From positions 62,001 to 126,000 of the forward strand of contig NZ_JABWCU010000014.1 of assembly GCF_018491765.1 (NCBI RefSeq): a DNA stretch of 64,000 bases, in the 5' to 3' direction. Below, in pieces: positions 61,788 through 64,000 of the stretch. Under the pieces are notes generated by a model. The model saw nothing but the letters and a program-made list of their open reading frames with translations, did no database searches and had not been told where the DNA came from. Position numbers and translations under genes: made by a program. How positions within the stretch are numbered: position 1 is the first letter of the stretch; each line of letters starts with the position of its first letter. Source of the stretch: Novosphingobium profundi. GTDB lineage: Bacteria > Pseudomonadota > Alphaproteobacteria > Sphingomonadales > Sphingomonadaceae.

Positions 61788-63157
61788 CTGTCGATCGCGC
61801 GTTGCGCGCGCGCGCTGCGGGCCTCGCGCAAGGTGGCGGCCACCTCTCGCCCCGGGGTCGCCCGCTTGGGAACGGCGATGCGCTGCGAGAGGTAGATGCC
61901 GTTGTGGCCCGAACAGAGATAGGCGATGAAGCAGGCGAGCGCGATGGGGACGGCGTGGTCCGCGCCGAACAGTTCGATTCCCATGATCGTGCAGGCAAGC
62001 GGTGTATTGGCGGCACCTGCGAAGACCGCGACGAAGCCCAGCGCGGCAAAGAGGTCGAGCGGGGCGCCCAGGAGGCCCCCCAGCGCATTGCCGAGTGCCG
62101 CGCCGATGAAGAACAGCGGCGTGACTTCGCCACCCTTGTAGCCGGCGCTCAGCGTCACCGCGGTGAACAGCAGCTTGAGCGCCCAGCTCCCATAGTCGAC
62201 CGGTCCGGTGAAGAAGCCACTGATGGTGGGATCGCCCGGAATCGCGGACCAGACGCCCAGGCCGAGATAGGCGCGCGTGCCCAGCGCCCAGACCAGCCCG
62301 ATCACCAGCACGCCGCCCAGCGCGGCGCGGGCCGGGCCGTAGGGGACGAGGCGCTTGAGCAGGCCGCCGAGCGCGTGGTTGGCCTCGGCGAAGGCGAGCC
62401 CGGCCAGGCCGAAGGCGACCCCGGCGAGGGCGACCTTGCCGAGCAGCAGCGGCTCGTCGAAAAGCGCGCGGGATTGCATTGCCGCGAACGTGATGTGGTA
62501 GGGGGTATGGTGGATGCCCCAGGCGTGGCAGGTCCAGTCACCGACGAGCGCGGCCAGCAGGCAGGGCATGATCCCGGCATATTCGACGCGGCCAAGCGCA
62601 AGCACCTCGAGCGCGAAGACGGCCCCGGCCAGCGGCGTCCCGAAGACCGCGCCGAAGCCTGCCGCAACGCCGGCCATGAGAAGGATGCGCACGCCCTGCG
62701 TATCGAGCCGCAGCCCCCGTGCGAAGGCACTGGCAAGGCTTCCGCCAAGCTGCACCGCCGTCCCCTCGCGCCCGGCCGATCCGCCCAGCAGGTGGGTGAT
62801 GATCGTGCCGGCAAAGACGAGCGGGGCCATGCGCAGCGGGATGCCGCCGCCCGGCTCGTGGATCTGCTCGACGATGAGGTTGTTGCCCGCTTCCACCGAG
62901 CGGCCCAGGCGGTGGTAGAACCAGGCGACCAGCGCGCCGCCTGCGGGGAGGAGGTAGAGCAGCCAGGGATGGTCGAAGCGGGCGCGGGTCGCAGCCTCGA
63001 GCCCCCACAGGAAGGCCGCGCAGAGCGTGCCGACGAGCACCGCCATCGGCACCAGGATAAGCGTCCAGCGCAGCACGCAGAACGCGTGCTGGCGCCGGTC
63101 GCGTGCCACGGCCACGAAGTTGAACTGTTCGAACAGATTGTGAAACGTCGCGCGCAC
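61784..63157 (-). CDS. CLC family antiporter, fluoride-type (CLC-F) signature
   Basis: 457 residues, about ten or more membrane helices. The gating glutamate is kept in GGSAGREGTAVQLGGSL, in the GREGT form. The usual GSGIP loop is replaced by AGNNLIVEQIHEP, and the GxFxP loop by YKGGEVTPLFFIGA with Val at the Phe place. These three changes together are those described for bacterial F-/H+ antiporters of the CLC-F clade, rather than Cl-/H+ exchangers. That fits the fluoride riboswitch candidate 30 bases upstream. It would export fluoride against low cytoplasmic tolerance. GTG start at 63157 with AAAGGAGGA just upstream; the frame stays open through the riboswitch but without similarity. Convergent stop overlap with LysR at CTAG. 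Confidence 0.88.
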   Translation of the reverse strand: MRATFHNLFEQFNFVAVARDRRQHAFCVLRWTLILVPMAVLVGTLCAAFLWGLEAATRARFDHPWLLYLLPAGGALVAWFYHRLGRSVEAGNNLIVEQIHEPGGGIPLRMAPLVFAGTIITHLLGGSAGREGTAVQLGGSLASAFARGLRLDTQGVRILLMAGVAAGFGAVFGTPLAGAVFALEVLALGRVEYAGIMPCLLAALVGDWTCHAWGIHHTPYHITFAAMQSRALFDEPLLLGKVALAGVAFGLAGLAFAEANHALGGLLKRLVPYGPARAALGGVLVIGLVWALGTRAYLGLGVWSAIPGDPTISGFFTGPVDYGSWALKLLFTAVTLSAGYKGGEVTPLFFIGAALGNALGGLLGAPLDLFAALGFVAVFAGAANTPLACTIMGIELFGADHAVPIALACFIAYLCSGHNGIYLSQRIAVPKRATPGREVAATLREARSARAQRAIDS

Positions 63158-63186
63158 GATTCCTCCTTTGCTGCCTTGCGGCGCCA

Positions 63187-63250
63187 GGTAGGAATCATCG
63201 TCCCGTGCAAGGGCGGTTCGGCCCGAATGGCCCGGCGGAAATCCATCGCC
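63187..63250 (-). ncRNA. Fluoride riboswitch (crcB motif) candidate upstream of CLC-F
   Basis: On the minus strand the order GGCGATGG ... TCCGCC ... AACCGCCC ... GGGACGATGATTCCTACC matches the crcB core. GGCG (63250-63247) can pair with the CGCC after TTTC as the pseudoknot; GGAUU and AUUCC form P1 (with one U-U mismatch); CGCCC and GGG-A-CG form P2 with a bulged A; a small GGCC/GGCC stem fills the variable loop. The 3' P1 strand GATTCCT (63196-63190) is also complementary to AGGAATC (63164-63158), the Shine-Dalgarno and start region, extended by U-G and A-U pairs into the GTG. So a switch between P1 and a ribosome-site mask is easy to see. The aptamer is inferred by eye. Confidence 0.75.
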
Positions 63251-63574
63251 GTGGACGGGCCTATGTCGCACCGACCCGAACCGGTCAATGGCTTTTGTGC
63301 GATGCAGCAGGAACCGCGCATCTCGTGTGCAAAGGCGCCATGTCGAAACCGGCAGGTCTCGGCTACCGAACGGGGATACCTGCCATTTTCCGTCGGATCG
63401 GCGCACCGGCGGTTGCCGGCCCAAGCACGTCGCTCAGCGGACGCTATCCTTGCTTCTGAACCCAATTTCTCCTTGCGCATTTGCGCACCTTGCCAATCGC
63501 GCCGAGCCGATGTTAGAACCAATATTCTAATTTATCGAGTTGCGATCTGCAACCGGCATGGGAGATCTGCGAAG
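63251..63574. promoter_or_regulatory. Divergent spacer CLC-F / GH43, with AT-rich dyad
   Basis: TTAGAA (63513-63518) and TTCTAA (63525-63530) form a perfect inverted repeat with a six-base AT-rich spacer, 45 bases before the GH43 start; it may be an operator or part of a promoter. The rest of the spacer holds open frames without protein character and presumably the promoter of the riboswitch transcript. Confidence 0.4.
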
Positions 63575-64000
63575 ATGATGGACCGCCGCAACCTGCTGGC
63601 TACGGCAACATTTGGCGCAGGGGCTGTTGTCGGCACGACGTTGTTCGCAGATTCGGCACCTGCCCTGCCCAGTCCCCCGCAAGGTCTGGCGGGGATCGAG
63701 GGCCAACGGCGGGCCGACCAGGGGAACGGCACCTATCTCAACCCGATCCTGGCCGGTGACTACCCGGACCCGTCGATTCTCAAGGACGGGGAGGATTACT
63801 ACCTCACGCACTCCTCGTTCGAAGCGGCACCCGGCCTGCTGATCTGGCACTCGCGCGACCTCGTCAACTGGTCGCCGGTCGGCCCCGCGCTGGAGAAGCC
63901 TCTGGGCACGGTCTTCGCGGTCGACCTCGTCAAGCACGATGGTCGCTACTTCATCTACATCCCGTTCATGGCCGCGCCATGGTCCAAGGGACTCAAGAGC
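63575..64000 (+). CDS. Second Tat-exported GH43 glycosidase, N-terminal part (runs off window)
   Basis: 142 residues visible. MMDRRNLLATATFGAGAVVG is a twin-arginine signal. The GH43 start NPILAGDYPDPSILKDG with the base Asp, HSSFEAAPGLLIWHSRDLVNW and FAVDLVKHDGRYFIYIP are close to the enzyme at 36344 (paralogue, same order of motifs and similar spacing). It probably acts on related xylan or arabinan fragments. Start could be ATG 63575 or 63578. What follows beyond the window is unknown. Confidence 0.9.
   Translation, partial: MMDRRNLLATATFGAGAVVGTTLFADSAPALPSPPQGLAGIEGQRRADQGNGTYLNPILAGDYPDPSILKDGEDYYLTHSSFEAAPGLLIWHSRDLVNWSPVGPALEKPLGTVFAVDLVKHDGRYFIYIPFMAAPWSKGLKS

Noticed and set aside
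63205..63459. Small plus-strand open frame over the riboswitch
   Set aside because: Antisense to the crcB-like RNA, no ribosome binding site and no similarity.

Overview
The window is GC-rich, densely coded chromosomal DNA from an alphaproteobacterium. The order argS / SPOR-domain protein / nagZ / scpA / scpB / tatABC, two large TonB-dependent receptors with sphingomonad-style plug motifs, NodT-type efflux and several Lrp/AsnC regulators point to Sphingomonadales, probably a Novosphingobium-like genus. That assignment is inferred from gene content; no rRNA or tRNA gene is present to confirm it. No insertion sequence, integrase, CRISPR array or plasmid or phage gene was seen.

Layout. 1-8.6 kb: the 5' part of a DUF3772 mechanosensitive channel gene, then a TetR regulator and a tripartite RND efflux operon preceded by an unknown 182-residue protein. 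Three copies of one TetR-type operator control both promoters. 8.6-10.3 kb: a hydratase and a bestrophin-like channel. 10.6-17.5 kb: housekeeping block (arginyl-tRNA synthetase, SPOR protein, NagZ, ScpAB, TatABC) ending in the window's one canonical intrinsic terminator. 17.5-22.8 kb: periplasmic amidohydrolase, beta-hydroxyacid dehydrogenase, threonine ammonia-lyase, leucyl/arginyl-protein transferase. 22.9-28.9 kb: a LysR-headed aromatic catabolic operon (amidohydrolase, flavin hydroxylase, HbpS-like protein, type I extradiol dioxygenase, FAH-family hydrolase). 29-31.9 kb: Lrp-type regulator divergent from an aromatic aminotransferase and a ketopantoate reductase-like gene.

31.9-40.4 kb: a xylan-type sugar locus with a membrane PQQ dehydrogenase, GH39, a Tat-exported GH43, and a TonB receptor gene interrupted by one in-frame amber codon. 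40.6-48.9 kb: a peptide-use module (large zinc metalloprotease, divergent Lrp regulator, second TonB receptor, M20 peptidase). 49-52.3 kb: a chemoreceptor and an SGNH hydrolase. 52.9-59.9 kb: a two-partner secretion pair whose exoprotein is built from GLUG and MBG repeats. 59.9-61.8 kb: aldo/keto reductase and divergent LysR. 61.8-63.3 kb: a CLC antiporter of the fluoride-exporting type behind what reads as a crcB fluoride riboswitch. The window ends inside a second Tat-exported GH43.

The strongest observations are the fluoride riboswitch with a 9-bp element able to mask the CLC ribosome binding site and start; the three-operator, probably leaderless tetR/RND control region; the amber codon in the TonB receptor; and three evenly spaced palindromes between the metalloprotease and its Lrp-type regulator. 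Many convergent gene pairs are separated by perfect GC-rich hairpins without a U-tract.
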